64,000 bases of DNA. It comes from VAZQ01 sp046733355 (lineage in GTDB: Bacteria > Pseudomonadota > Alphaproteobacteria > Rhizobiales > Xanthobacteraceae). A program made the position numbers and the translations under genes. Under the pieces are notes generated by a model, which searched no databases, had not been told where the DNA came from, and was given only the letters and a program-made list of their open reading frames with translations. The stretch is from positions 1-64,000 of the forward strand of contig JBKPOZ010000009.1 in the NCBI GenBank assembly GCA_046733355.1. Direction: 5' to 3'. Positions 8,496-17,543 of the stretch are shown here, in pieces (position 1 is the stretch's first letter; the number at the start of each line of letters is the position of its first letter).

Positions 8496-10862
8496 CTATG
8501 CCGCTTTCTGTGCGCGACCGGTCTTTTGCAGCGCGAGCCACACGTTCTGGGGCGTCGCCGGCATGGGCAATTCTTCGCTGCCGATGGCATGGGTGAGGGC
8601 GTTGATCACCGCGACCGGAGCCGCAATGGCGCCTGCCTCCCCGCAGCCTTTGATCCCCAGCGGATTGGACGGGCACCTGGTTACGGTCATATCGACTTTG
8701 AGCGACGGCAGGTTGTGCGCGCGCGGAAGACAGTAATCCATCAGCGAGCCCGTGATGAGTTGGCCGTTACCGTCATATATCGCACCTTCCAGCAGAGCCT
8801 GCCCGACCCCCTGCGCGACCCCACCGTGCACCTGGCCTTCGACGATCATCGGGTTCACGACGGTGCCGAAATCATCGACTGCGGTCCAGGCAACGATCTC
8901 GCTCTCGCCGGTCTGCGGATCGACTTCGACCTCGCAGATATGGCAGCCGGCCGGAAAGGTGAAATTGGTCGGATCGTAGAAGGCGCCCTCCTTGAGGCCC
9001 GGCTCGAGCTCGGTCCCGGAAAACTTGTGCGCGACATAGGCCTGCAGCGCGACATCACCCCAGGCGGTCGATTTGTCCGTGCCACTCACGGTGAACTTTC
9101 CATCTTTCAGAACGATGTCGCCTTCGGACGCTTCCAGGATCTGTGCCGCCACTTTCCTGGCTTTCGTCTCGATCTTGTCGAGTGCCTTCACGATTGCGGA
9201 AATACCCACCGCACCCGAACGCGATCCATAGGTGCCCATGCCGAACTGCACCTTGTCGGTATCGCCATGCACCACGCTGACATTTTCAATGGGAATGCCG
9301 AGGCGATCGGAAACCACCTGCGCGAACGTGGTTTCATGCCCTTGGCCATGCTGATGACAGCCGGTGAGCACCTCGATGGTTCCGGTGGGATTGACGCGCA
9401 CTTCGGCCGACTCCCACAGCCCAACTCCGCAGCCAAGCGACCCTACGGCCTGGCTGGGTGCTATGCCGCAGGCTTCGATATAGGTTGAAAAGCCTATCCC
9501 ACGCAGCTTGCCGTGGCGCTCCGATTCACGCTTGCGTTTGTCGAAACCGGCATAATCGGCGATCTCGAGCGCCTTATCGAGTGAGGCCCGGTAATCGCCA
9601 GCGTCGTAATTCATGATCACCGGTGTCTGATGTGGAAAGCGCGTGATGAAATTCTTTTTGCGCAGCTCGGCGGGGTCGACACCAAGCTCGCGCGCGGCGA
9701 CTTCGACGAGCCGCTCCACAACGAACGTCGCCTCCGGGCGGCCCGCCCCGCGATACGCATCGACCGGCACGGTATTGGTGTAGACCGCATCGACCTCGCA
9801 ATGGATTGCCGGAATTGCATATTGGCCGGACAGCAGCGTGGCATAGAGATAAGTCGGGATCGAGGAGGAGAATGTAGACATGTAGGCGCCGAGGTTGGCG
9901 ATCGTCTTCACGCGCAGTCCGACAATTCTGTGCTCGTCATCGAATGCCATTTCCGCATGCGTGACATGATCACGGCCGTGCGCATCGGCGAGAAAGGCTT
10001 CCGAGCGGCCCGATACCCATTTCACCGGTCGGCCGATCCTGCGCGCAGCCCACAGGCAGACGACCTCCTCCGCATAGATGAAAATCTTCGAGCCGAACCC
10101 GCCGCCGACGTCAGCAGCTATCACGCGCAGCTTGTGCTCCGGCGCGAGCCCGACGAAAGCCGACATGACGAGGCGCGCGACATGCGGATTCTGCGTTGTG
10201 TTCCAGAGGGTGAGCGTCTGCGTTCCCGAGTCGTACTCGGCGAGCGCGGCGCGCGGCTCGATCGCGTTCGGCACCAACCGGTTATTGACGAGATCGAGCC
10301 TGGTTACGTGCTTGGCATTGCGGAACGCGGCTTCGACTGCAGCTGCCTCGCCGAGCTGCCACTCATAGATCGTGTTGCGCGGCGCGACCTCGTGGATTTG
10401 CGGCGTACCCGGCGCCTGCGCCTTCGCCGGATCGGCGACCGCGGACAGAACCTCGTAATCGACAACAACTTTCTCGGCTGCGTCCATCGCCTGACCGAGC
10501 GCCCCCGCGATCACTATGGCGACTGCATCACCGGCGTAGTTGACCTTGCCGTGCGCAATTGCCGGGTGCGGCGCCATCTTCATGGGCGAACCGTCCTTCG
10601 AATTGATCATCCACCCGCAAATGAGATTGCCAATCTTGTCCCTGGCCAGATCTTCTCCGGTGAGCACCGCAAGCACGCCGGGCATCTTGGCGGCTGCGCT
10701 CGCGTCGATGCGCCGGATCGCAGCATGCGCATGCGGCGAGCGGACGAAATAGGCGTAGCTCTGTCCGGGACGATTTATGTCGTCGGTGTAATGGCCCCTG
10801 CCGGTGATAAAACGGTGATCCTCTTTTCGACGCACGGGCGCGCCGATCCCGGTTGCGGACAT
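8496..10862 (-). CDS. Xanthine-dehydrogenase-family molybdopterin-binding large subunit (CoxL-like, form II), second paralogue
   Basis: 788-aa large subunit with N-terminal GIGAPVRRKEDHRFITGRG, the cofactor loop VGGGFGSK, active-site loop AYRGAGR (form II type) and C-terminal KGCGEAGAIAAPVAVINAL with the catalytic glutamate. ATG 10862 is preceded by an excellent AGGGAGGTAA ribosome binding site. It lies between coxS-like and coxM-like genes with short gaps, forming a complete L-M-S enzyme. It is clearly related to the plus-strand large subunit at 5220 but not recently duplicated, as the two differ throughout. The form II loop argues for an organic substrate rather than CO. Confidence 0.88.
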   Translation of the reverse strand: MSATGIGAPVRRKEDHRFITGRGHYTDDINRPGQSYAYFVRSPHAHAAIRRIDASAAAKMPGVLAVLTGEDLARDKIGNLICGWMINSKDGSPMKMAPHPAIAHGKVNYAGDAVAIVIAGALGQAMDAAEKVVVDYEVLSAVADPAKAQAPGTPQIHEVAPRNTIYEWQLGEAAAVEAAFRNAKHVTRLDLVNNRLVPNAIEPRAALAEYDSGTQTLTLWNTTQNPHVARLVMSAFVGLAPEHKLRVIAADVGGGFGSKIFIYAEEVVCLWAARRIGRPVKWVSGRSEAFLADAHGRDHVTHAEMAFDDEHRIVGLRVKTIANLGAYMSTFSSSIPTYLYATLLSGQYAIPAIHCEVDAVYTNTVPVDAYRGAGRPEATFVVERLVEVAARELGVDPAELRKKNFITRFPHQTPVIMNYDAGDYRASLDKALEIADYAGFDKRKRESERHGKLRGIGFSTYIEACGIAPSQAVGSLGCGVGLWESAEVRVNPTGTIEVLTGCHQHGQGHETTFAQVVSDRLGIPIENVSVVHGDTDKVQFGMGTYGSRSGAVGISAIVKALDKIETKARKVAAQILEASEGDIVLKDGKFTVSGTDKSTAWGDVALQAYVAHKFSGTELEPGLKEGAFYDPTNFTFPAGCHICEVEVDPQTGESEIVAWTAVDDFGTVVNPMIVEGQVHGGVAQGVGQALLEGAIYDGNGQLITGSLMDYCLPRAHNLPSLKVDMTVTRCPSNPLGIKGCGEAGAIAAPVAVINALTHAIGSEELPMPATPQNVWLALQKTGRAQKAA

Positions 10863-10904
10863 GGCGATTACCTCCCTGGCAAACGCGCGCACATAGAGTG
10901 GGGG

Positions 10905-11396
10905 TCAGCCAGCCGGCTTTTTGTAGTTCTCCATCGCTTTGGCACCCGCCGCGATGGCCTTCACAATGTTCTGGTAGCCGGTGCAACGGCAAAGATTTCC
11001 CTCGAGTTCGTGTCTGATAGTGCGATCGTCGAGGTCATGTCCCTTGCGATAGACCATGTCGAGGGCAGTCATGATCATGCCGGGCGTACAATAGCCACAC
11101 TGCAGACCATGGTGCTCCCGAAACGCCTCCTGCATTGGATGCAACGGTCCATTCGGGTCGGCCACGCCTTCTATGGTGAGCACGTCGGCGCCTTCGAGCT
11201 GCCAGACAAAAACGGTGCATGCCTTCACCGCCTTGCCGTTCACGTGCACGACGCAGGCGCCGCATTGCGAGGTATCACAGCCGACGTGCGTGCCGGTAAG
11301 CCGCAGGTCCTCGCGCAGAAACTGCACGAGCAACGTGCGCGGGTCGACATCAGCGGTGACGGGCTTGCCGTTCACCGTCAGAGCGACGGCGGACAT
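10905..11396 (-). CDS. [2Fe-2S] small subunit of molybdenum hydroxylase (CoxS-like)
   Basis: Electron-transfer subunit, 163 aa, with the plant-ferredoxin-type cluster motif CDTSQCGAC near residues 40-48 (plus a further Cys about 12 residues on) and the helical second-cluster domain CGYCTPGM ... CRCTGYQNI. All eight ligand cysteines expected for two 2Fe-2S clusters can be identified. It lies upstream of the large subunit gene (42 bp gap) and downstream of the CoxG-like gene, in the order G-S-L-M. Confidence 0.93.
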   Translation of the reverse strand: MSAVALTVNGKPVTADVDPRTLLVQFLREDLRLTGTHVGCDTSQCGACVVHVNGKAVKACTVFVWQLEGADVLTIEGVADPNGPLHPMQEAFREHHGLQCGYCTPGMIMTALDMVYRKGHDLDDRTIRHELEGNLCRCTGYQNIVKAIAAGAKAMENYKKPAG

Positions 11397-11519
11397 GGAT
11401 TTCCTCCTCGGGCTTTTTGGGACAACATCCGGTCAAACCGCTTGATTTTGGAGAGCCCGAGCAAGACAAGTCAACAGTCATGGGGCGCGTGCGGGCACGC
11501 GTCGCGGGCACCCCGGTTT

Positions 11520-11969
11520 TCAGGTGGAGGCGACGGCGGCAGCAAATTTGTCGAAGAAATCATCCGCCGTTTTTTTGGCGGCGCTGTTGATCAGCCGCTG
11601 GCCAAGCTGGGCCAGCTTGCCTCCAACCTGCGCCTCGACATCGTAGGTGAGAAGGGTGCCGCCATCCTTGTCGGCCAGCGAGACCGTGGCCCCACCCCTG
11701 GCGAATCCCGCCACTCCGCCCTCACCTTCACCTGAAATGCGGTAGCTGTTCGGCGGGTCGAGATCGGACAAGCGCACTTTCCCCTTCCACCGCGCCTTCA
11801 CGGGGCCGACCTTCACCATCGCAACCGCCTGGAATTCGCTGTCGGAGAGTCTTTCGAATTGCTCGCTGCCGGGAATGCAGCTCTTGAGCACGTCCGCATC
11901 ATTGAGCTTTGCCCAAACAGTGTCGCGGCTCGCAGGCAGCTGCACTTGTCCGTTCATGGTCATCGCCAT
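11520..11969 (-). CDS. CoxG-like SRPBCC-family protein
   Basis: 149-aa member of the CoxG family (SRPBCC/START-like fold), which often accompanies Mo hydroxylase operons and is thought to help membrane attachment or maturation of the enzyme. The start MAMTMNGQVQLPASRDTVW and the block DVLKSCIPGSEQFERL are typical of the family. ATG 11969 is preceded by AGGAGA; an upstream frame to 12011 lacks such a site. First gene of the minus-strand G-S-L-M group and divergent from the lyase gene at 12078. No membrane anchor is visible. Confidence 0.82.
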   Translation of the reverse strand: MAMTMNGQVQLPASRDTVWAKLNDADVLKSCIPGSEQFERLSDSEFQAVAMVKVGPVKARWKGKVRLSDLDPPNSYRISGEGEGGVAGFARGGATVSLADKDGGTLLTYDVEAQVGGKLAQLGQRLINSAAKKTADDFFDKFAAAVAST

Positions 11970-12077
11970 TGCATCGTCTCCTGCTGTTCGCGTTATAGGG
12001 GTTTGCTGCATGCGCGGGAAAGGGCGTCTGCGCAGGGGTTGGCGAGCCTCGCCCCTGCCGCTAATGCTTCGCCGAGC

Positions 12078-13442
12078 ATGGCCCTTTTCTCCTCTGCGTT
12101 GTTGAGCGGCTTCGCTGCAAGTGCGGCAATGCGCGATATTCTAAGCGATCGCGCGCGCATTCAGCGTATGCTGGATTTCGAGCTTGCCCTCGCCCGCGCG
12201 CAAGCGGCCGTAGGAATGGTGCCGGCGCTTGCACTCGATGCGATCGCGCACGCCGCGCGCGCCGAGCATTTCGACGCCGCAGCGCTTGCGCAGGAGGCGC
12301 TAGCGTGCGGTGACATTGCCGAGCCGCTGGTCAGGGCTCTGGCTGCACAAGTTGCGCAAGCCGACCCAAGTGCCGCGCCTTACGTGCACCAGGGAAGCAG
12401 CAACCACGATCTCCTCGACAGCGGTCTCGTGCTCGATCTGAAGGCCGCCATCGATCAGCTCATCGCAGATCTTGGAACCGCGATCGACGGCTGCATGAAG
12501 CTCACCGGGCGTCACCGCCGAACCATGGGCGTCAGCCGCCCATATCTGCAGCATGCGTTGCCCATCCCCTTCGGGCTCAAGCTCGCAAGCTACGCTTCGG
12601 CACTCGGGCGCTCGCGCGAGCGCCTGCGACGGCTTCGGCGGGAAGCGTTGGTGCTGCAATTCGGAGGCGCCGTCGGCACGCTGGATGCGCTCGGCGATCG
12701 CGGGCCGGAGATTGCCGAACGGCTTGCTGCGCTTCTTGATCTGCCGATGCCTGAAGCGCCTTGGCACAGTCATCGGGATCGCCTCGCCGAGCTTGGAGCC
12801 GCTATTGCCATTCTCGCGGGGACGTGCGGCAAGATCGCACGCGATATCTCGCTTCTCATGCAGACGGACATAGGTGAGGTATTTGAAGCGGGCACGTCCA
12901 GTTCTGCCACTGGACCGCGCCGTGACTGGCGATTGCCGCGAGCGGCAGCGGCTGACATCACGGCCGCGATCCTCGCCAACAGTCTGGTGACTACGATCCT
13001 CACTGCTCAAATGCATGAGCATGAGCGTGGACTAGGCAGCTGGCAGGCGGAATGGTTGAGCTTGCCTGCGCTTGCATTGCTCGCCTCCGGTGCGCTCGCT
13101 GCGGTCATTGACATTGCCAACGGGCTCGAAGTCGACGCCGAGCGCATGCGCACCAACGTCGCCGTGACGCGTGGACTTAATATGCGCGATGCGGTTGCTT
13201 TCGCGCTCGCCCAGAAACTGGGCAAGGAGAAAGCGTATCGGATCGTTGAGGAAGCAAGCCGCAAGGCTACAATCGGCAAGCGCGATCTGCAGGATGTATT
13301 GCGCGAGGACGAAACGGTCTCAGCCAATCTGAGCGCCGGCGAGTTGGCCAAGCTCTTCGAACCGCTGGCGCACCAGGGCGCGGCGCAGGTTTTCATCGAC
13401 AGAATTGCTGGTTCTCTGCACGGCCGCACTGTAAAGCGGTAA
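12078..13442 (+). CDS. Lyase of the PcaB / fumarase-aspartase superfamily with atypical signature loop
   Basis: 454-aa protein most like 3-carboxy-cis,cis-muconate cycloisomerase (PcaB), which acts in aromatic ring-cleavage pathways. It has the conserved HQGSSNHDLLDSGLVL block (residues ~95-110) and a PcaB-like C-terminal domain (VAVTRGLNMRDAVAFALAQKLG). The flexible catalytic loop, normally GSSxMPxKxNP, reads GTSSSATGPRRDW at about residue 270, so the usual Met-Pro-Lys-Asn residues are missing. It may be an inactive or re-purposed homologue. It is divergent from the coxG-like gene and lies in the aromatic-catabolism block. ATG 12078 was chosen from family N-termini; another in-frame ATG is at 12128. 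Confidence 0.7.
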   Translation: MALFSSALLSGFAASAAMRDILSDRARIQRMLDFELALARAQAAVGMVPALALDAIAHAARAEHFDAAALAQEALACGDIAEPLVRALAAQVAQADPSAAPYVHQGSSNHDLLDSGLVLDLKAAIDQLIADLGTAIDGCMKLTGRHRRTMGVSRPYLQHALPIPFGLKLASYASALGRSRERLRRLRREALVLQFGGAVGTLDALGDRGPEIAERLAALLDLPMPEAPWHSHRDRLAELGAAIAILAGTCGKIARDISLLMQTDIGEVFEAGTSSSATGPRRDWRLPRAAAADITAAILANSLVTTILTAQMHEHERGLGSWQAEWLSLPALALLASGALAAVIDIANGLEVDAERMRTNVAVTRGLNMRDAVAFALAQKLGKEKAYRIVEEASRKATIGKRDLQDVLREDETVSANLSAGELAKLFEPLAHQGAAQVFIDRIAGSLHGRTVKR

Positions 13443-13471
13443 GTTGATGGCGGGACGAGGTTACGCCCGCA

Positions 13472-13984
13472 TCACAAGGCCAACGGAACCGGCTCCACAG
13501 CGGCAAGCACGGGCGCCGCGCTCTGCGCCGCAAATTGCCGTTCGATGTAAATGACGATGAGGGCCCCGATGAGCAGGAGGAACTCGGTCGCGAGCAGCCG
13601 GATCAAATCCGGCTCGGCCGACCGCAGCGCCGGCCATGCCCACAGCATGAGTGCGCTCACCGCGCCAAGCAGCACATAATCGAGTGTTTCCTGGTTGGGC
13701 GCCCTGCCGGTTGCGCTCGCCCGCAAAAACTCGATGAGGTACGCGAGAAAGCCCGCTGCCACCAAAAATTTGATAGTCGCAAGCGCGTTGGAAATGCGAA
13801 TGAGCCCGTCGAGCCCGCAATCGAACAGGGCGCGGAAATAGGCCGCTGCCATCGCATGCACGCATTCCTCAAACCCGTGAAACGGCGAACGCAGGAAGCG
13901 CAGCGCATCAGCGCCCCACACGAGCGTGAAATAAACCGCAACGATTGCGGCATTGACTGCGCCAAGCCGAGAATGGGGCTGCAC
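13472..13984 (-). CDS. Predicted inner-membrane protein, unknown function
   Basis: 170-aa hydrophobic protein with about four predicted membrane segments (around residues 10-28, 70-90, 103-120 and 130-148). I do not recognise a family. The start is GTG, supported by a strong GAGGAGG ribosome binding site six bases upstream. It converges on the PcaB-like lyase gene (30 bp between stops) and lies downstream of hpaB-hpaC on the same strand with a ~145-bp gap, so it may be in that transcription unit. No catalytic motif is visible. Confidence 0.6.
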   Translation of the reverse strand: MQPHSRLGAVNAAIVAVYFTLVWGADALRFLRSPFHGFEECVHAMAAAYFRALFDCGLDGLIRISNALATIKFLVAAGFLAYLIEFLRASATGRAPNQETLDYVLLGAVSALMLWAWPALRSAEPDLIRLLATEFLLLIGALIVIYIERQFAAQSAAPVLAAVEPVPLAL

Positions 13985-14128
13985 CGCGGCCTCCTCGAAT
14001 GGGCAGCGGACCCTGGCTCACCAGGCAACGCGCTGCATTGAGGCATGCCGGTCTAGGCGCAGCCCGCAGGAGGCACAATCGAAACCGTTTTTTAACCTTA
14101 GCGCAGGGCGTTGCAGGCCCGCGGCGGG

Positions 14129-14683
14129 TCACACGCGCTTGTAGGAGCGGTCGTGGTAGACCAGCACGCGCCCGCTTGGTCCATGTCGGAGGCTCTCGAC
14201 TGCACCGAAGAATACGTTGTGGCTTCCCACCGAGCGCACCTCGACGATGCGACAATCGAACGCCACCACGGCGGAAAGAAGGACCGGACTGCCGGTGGAC
14301 AGAGTGGCCCACGCATTTTTGGCGAAACGGTCGGTTCCGCTGATCCCCGTGCGGCCAGCGAACAAGTCGGCAATGGCTGCTCCGTCCTCGCCAAGCGTGC
14401 TCACGCAAAAAACGCCGTTCTCCAGCATGGCCGGATTGGTTTGAGTGCTGCGGTGCAGACAGGCAAGCAAGGTAGGCGGCGCATCGGAGACCGAGCAAAC
14501 AGCCGTGGCAGTCGAACCAAGCTTACCGCCCGGACCGGCGGTGGTGATAACGTGGACTGCCGCTCCCAGGTGGCTCATCGCCTCGCGAAACGCGGACGGC
14601 TCAACCGTGCGGATGATTTCCGGCCCGACTGCGGTGAACGCGCCGTCCATCGCGTCATCGGGGCGCTGATCGATCCAGCTCAT
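14129..14683 (-). CDS. hpaC: Flavin reductase component of a two-component monooxygenase (HpaC-like)
   Basis: 184-aa flavin reductase-like (split-barrel FMN-binding) protein that supplies reduced flavin to the oxygenase HpaB. Family features are FREAMSHLGAAVHVITT, GSTATAVCSVSDAPPTLL (flavin-binding region), NGVFCVSTL and a C-terminal LVYHDRSY. Its start codon is 3 nt after the hpaB stop, so the pair is translationally close and forms one operon. About 15-20 residues at the N-terminus extend beyond the usual domain. Confidence 0.88.
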   Translation of the reverse strand: MSWIDQRPDDAMDGAFTAVGPEIIRTVEPSAFREAMSHLGAAVHVITTAGPGGKLGSTATAVCSVSDAPPTLLACLHRSTQTNPAMLENGVFCVSTLGEDGAAIADLFAGRTGISGTDRFAKNAWATLSTGSPVLLSAVVAFDCRIVEVRSVGSHNVFFGAVESLRHGPSGRVLVYHDRSYKRV

Positions 14684-14686
14684 GCG

Positions 14687-16261
14687 CTATTCCGCTGCCC
14701 GGCCCAGGTCGGGACGGTCATCGACAGAGCCATCATCGCGCCATGCTTTGTCGCGCCAGCCATCTTCGTCGTAGTCGTCAAGACAGCGGTCCGCTAATGC
14801 GATCATCTCGTCAAGGGTGCCGCTGCTGCGCGCGTTCCACAGCGCCTGGATGCGAATGTCCTCGTGGTTGCCCGCGTAGTTCATCTCGTAAAGCTCATGC
14901 CGGCCGCCGAATTCCGAGCCGATTGCGTCCCATAACAGCTTCATGACCTTGATCCGCTCCCTGTGCCCAAGGCCGTGGGAGCCGCGCACATACTTGGCCA
15001 GATATTTATCTATTGCCGGATTTTTCAAATCTTTTACGGAGGACGGAAGATAGATGAGTGCCGAAGCGATTACCTTCTCGATGATCTCCTTGACCCGGCC
15101 ATAGGCATCGCCCGCAAACACGCGGTAACTGGAGCCGCTCTGCGCGTTCGGGAGCACTGCGCCGTTGACCCAGTGTGTCGGATTGGCGGCCATTGCGTCC
15201 GTCAATCCCCAGAACAGGTTGCGCCAGGCGATCACTTCGCCGAGCATCGCCTGATTGCCGCGAAAATCGCCGGCTCCGGTCGCGCGCAAGGCCTTGGCCA
15301 TGAGGCCCGTCAGAAAGTCGAGCTTCACGGCAAGGCGCGTGCAGCCCTGGAACTGGTAGCCGGGCACGAAGCCCGATTGCGGAAAGAAGTTCTTGAGCTT
15401 CTCCAGGTCCCGGTGCAGCAGCACGTTTTCCCACGGGATGAATGCATTGTCGAACACGAAAATGGCGTCGTTCTCGTCAAAGCGCGAGGAGAGCGGGTAG
15501 TCGAAGGGACTTCCCGCCAGGCTCGCCGTCAGCTCGTACGAGGCGCGACAGAAAAGTTTCACCCCGGGAGTGTTCATGGGCACGATGAACATGACCGCGA
15601 GATCGGTGTCGTGCACGGGCACCGCGGCGTTCTGCCCGAGAAAATTATAGTGGGTAATGGCAGAGGCGGTGGCGACGACCTTCGCGCCCGAGACATAGAT
15701 GCCGCGATCCGTGTCCTTCTGAATGGTGATGAAGGTGTCCTTGACCTGTTCGGGTGCCTTGGCGCGATCGACGGGCGGATTGACGATTGCGTGATTCATG
15801 AACAGCACATTCTCCTGCGCGCGGCGGTACCAGGCCTGCGCATTCGCGGAGAACTTGCCGTAGAAGGCATGATTAGCTCCCAGCGTGTTCATGAGAGATG
15901 CTTTGTAATCGGGCGAGCGCCCCATCCATCCGTAGGACATGCGCGCCCAGTGCGCGATCGCGTCGCGTTGCTCGATCAGATGCTCGCGTGAGTGCGCCGT
16001 GCGGAAGAACTTGTGCGTGAAACTGCCGGACCCGGTATCGGTCGGCCACGTCAGAACGGCCTTGTTCTTCGAATCGTGCAGAGCGTCGTAAAGGCGCGCA
16101 ATGGAGCGGGCTGCATTGCGAAAGGCGGGATGCGTGGTGACATCGTCGACCCGCTCGCCGTAGATGTACACCTCGCGCCCGTCCTGCAGGCTGGCCAAGT
16201 ATTCAGCACCCGTAAAGGGCCGGCCTTTTCCGGCAATGGCATCCTCAGGATTCATGGTCAT
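14687..16261 (-). CDS. hpaB: 4-hydroxyphenylacetate 3-monooxygenase-like oxygenase (HpaB family)
   Basis: 524-aa reduced-flavin-dependent hydroxylase that puts a hydroxyl group next to an existing phenolic hydroxyl. It matches the HpaB/HadA family along its length: GAEYLASLQDGREVYIYGERVDD style N-terminus, an acyl-CoA-dehydrogenase-like fold, a central SRFDENDAIFVFDN block and a C-terminal HGLGHRERIKVMKLLWD. Paired with a flavin reductase gene 3 nt downstream. Substrate could be 4-hydroxyphenylacetate or another phenol (chloro- or nitrophenol hydroxylases share the fold); no other hpa meta-cleavage genes lie nearby except an HpaI-type aldolase 21 kb away. A second start at 16255 is possible. 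Confidence 0.87.
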   Translation of the reverse strand: MTMNPEDAIAGKGRPFTGAEYLASLQDGREVYIYGERVDDVTTHPAFRNAARSIARLYDALHDSKNKAVLTWPTDTGSGSFTHKFFRTAHSREHLIEQRDAIAHWARMSYGWMGRSPDYKASLMNTLGANHAFYGKFSANAQAWYRRAQENVLFMNHAIVNPPVDRAKAPEQVKDTFITIQKDTDRGIYVSGAKVVATASAITHYNFLGQNAAVPVHDTDLAVMFIVPMNTPGVKLFCRASYELTASLAGSPFDYPLSSRFDENDAIFVFDNAFIPWENVLLHRDLEKLKNFFPQSGFVPGYQFQGCTRLAVKLDFLTGLMAKALRATGAGDFRGNQAMLGEVIAWRNLFWGLTDAMAANPTHWVNGAVLPNAQSGSSYRVFAGDAYGRVKEIIEKVIASALIYLPSSVKDLKNPAIDKYLAKYVRGSHGLGHRERIKVMKLLWDAIGSEFGGRHELYEMNYAGNHEDIRIQALWNARSSGTLDEMIALADRCLDDYDEDGWRDKAWRDDGSVDDRPDLGRAAE

Positions 16262-16623
16262 GCGAACGCAGCGGCACCAGACGTGTCAGCAAGGCACTCG
16301 CCGGCACCGCTGTCAATGCATGCGATGACAACCGGCACGAAATGGCACATGAGCACATGGCAAATAACGAGGAGGCCGCAGCTGACGACCTCCTCGTTTC
16401 TCGCCTGAGTGTATGAATCCTCGCCCAAGAGGCTCGGCGCAATGCCGCAGGCGACGCCTCAATTAACTGAACATTATCACCGCAATAACGCGGCATGCGC
16501 GTGCGGGTTCCACACCATGTCTCGGGGTTTTACCGGCACAGCCGGACATTGCCGCTCGTGGGCTGCCCTGATAGAGCTTGCGTTCTTGCCGGGGTCGCGG
16601 CCGCAGACCAAGGCCATCGGGCA
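16262..16623. promoter_or_regulatory. Divergent control region between hpaB and livH
   Basis: A 362-bp non-coding stretch separates the hpaB-hpaC operon (minus) and the livHMGF operon (plus), so it must hold both promoters. It contains a long hairpin (16366-16398) and TTAA-N7-TTAT at 16463-16477, one base off a CtrA-type site. I see no complete gene in it. Confidence 0.6.
16366..16398. promoter_or_regulatory. 10-bp inverted repeat in the hpaB leader
   Basis: AACGAGGAGG (16366-16375) is exactly complementary to CCTCCTCGTT (16389-16398), with a 13-nt loop. It lies ~105 bp upstream of the hpaB start. It could be an operator for an unlinked regulator or an attenuator hairpin; no T-run follows on the minus strand, which argues against a simple terminator. 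Confidence 0.6.
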
Positions 16624-17541
<918 letters not shown>

Positions 17542-17543
17542 GA

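Noticed and set aside
5220..11396. True (form I) aerobic carbon monoxide dehydrogenase
   Set aside because: Both large subunits have AYRGAGR, not AYXCSFR, and CoxD/E/F maturation genes are absent.
9630..11735. 701-aa plus-strand open frame opposite the CoxL-like and CoxS-like genes
   Set aside because: It crosses three real genes on the other strand and has no recognisable domain.
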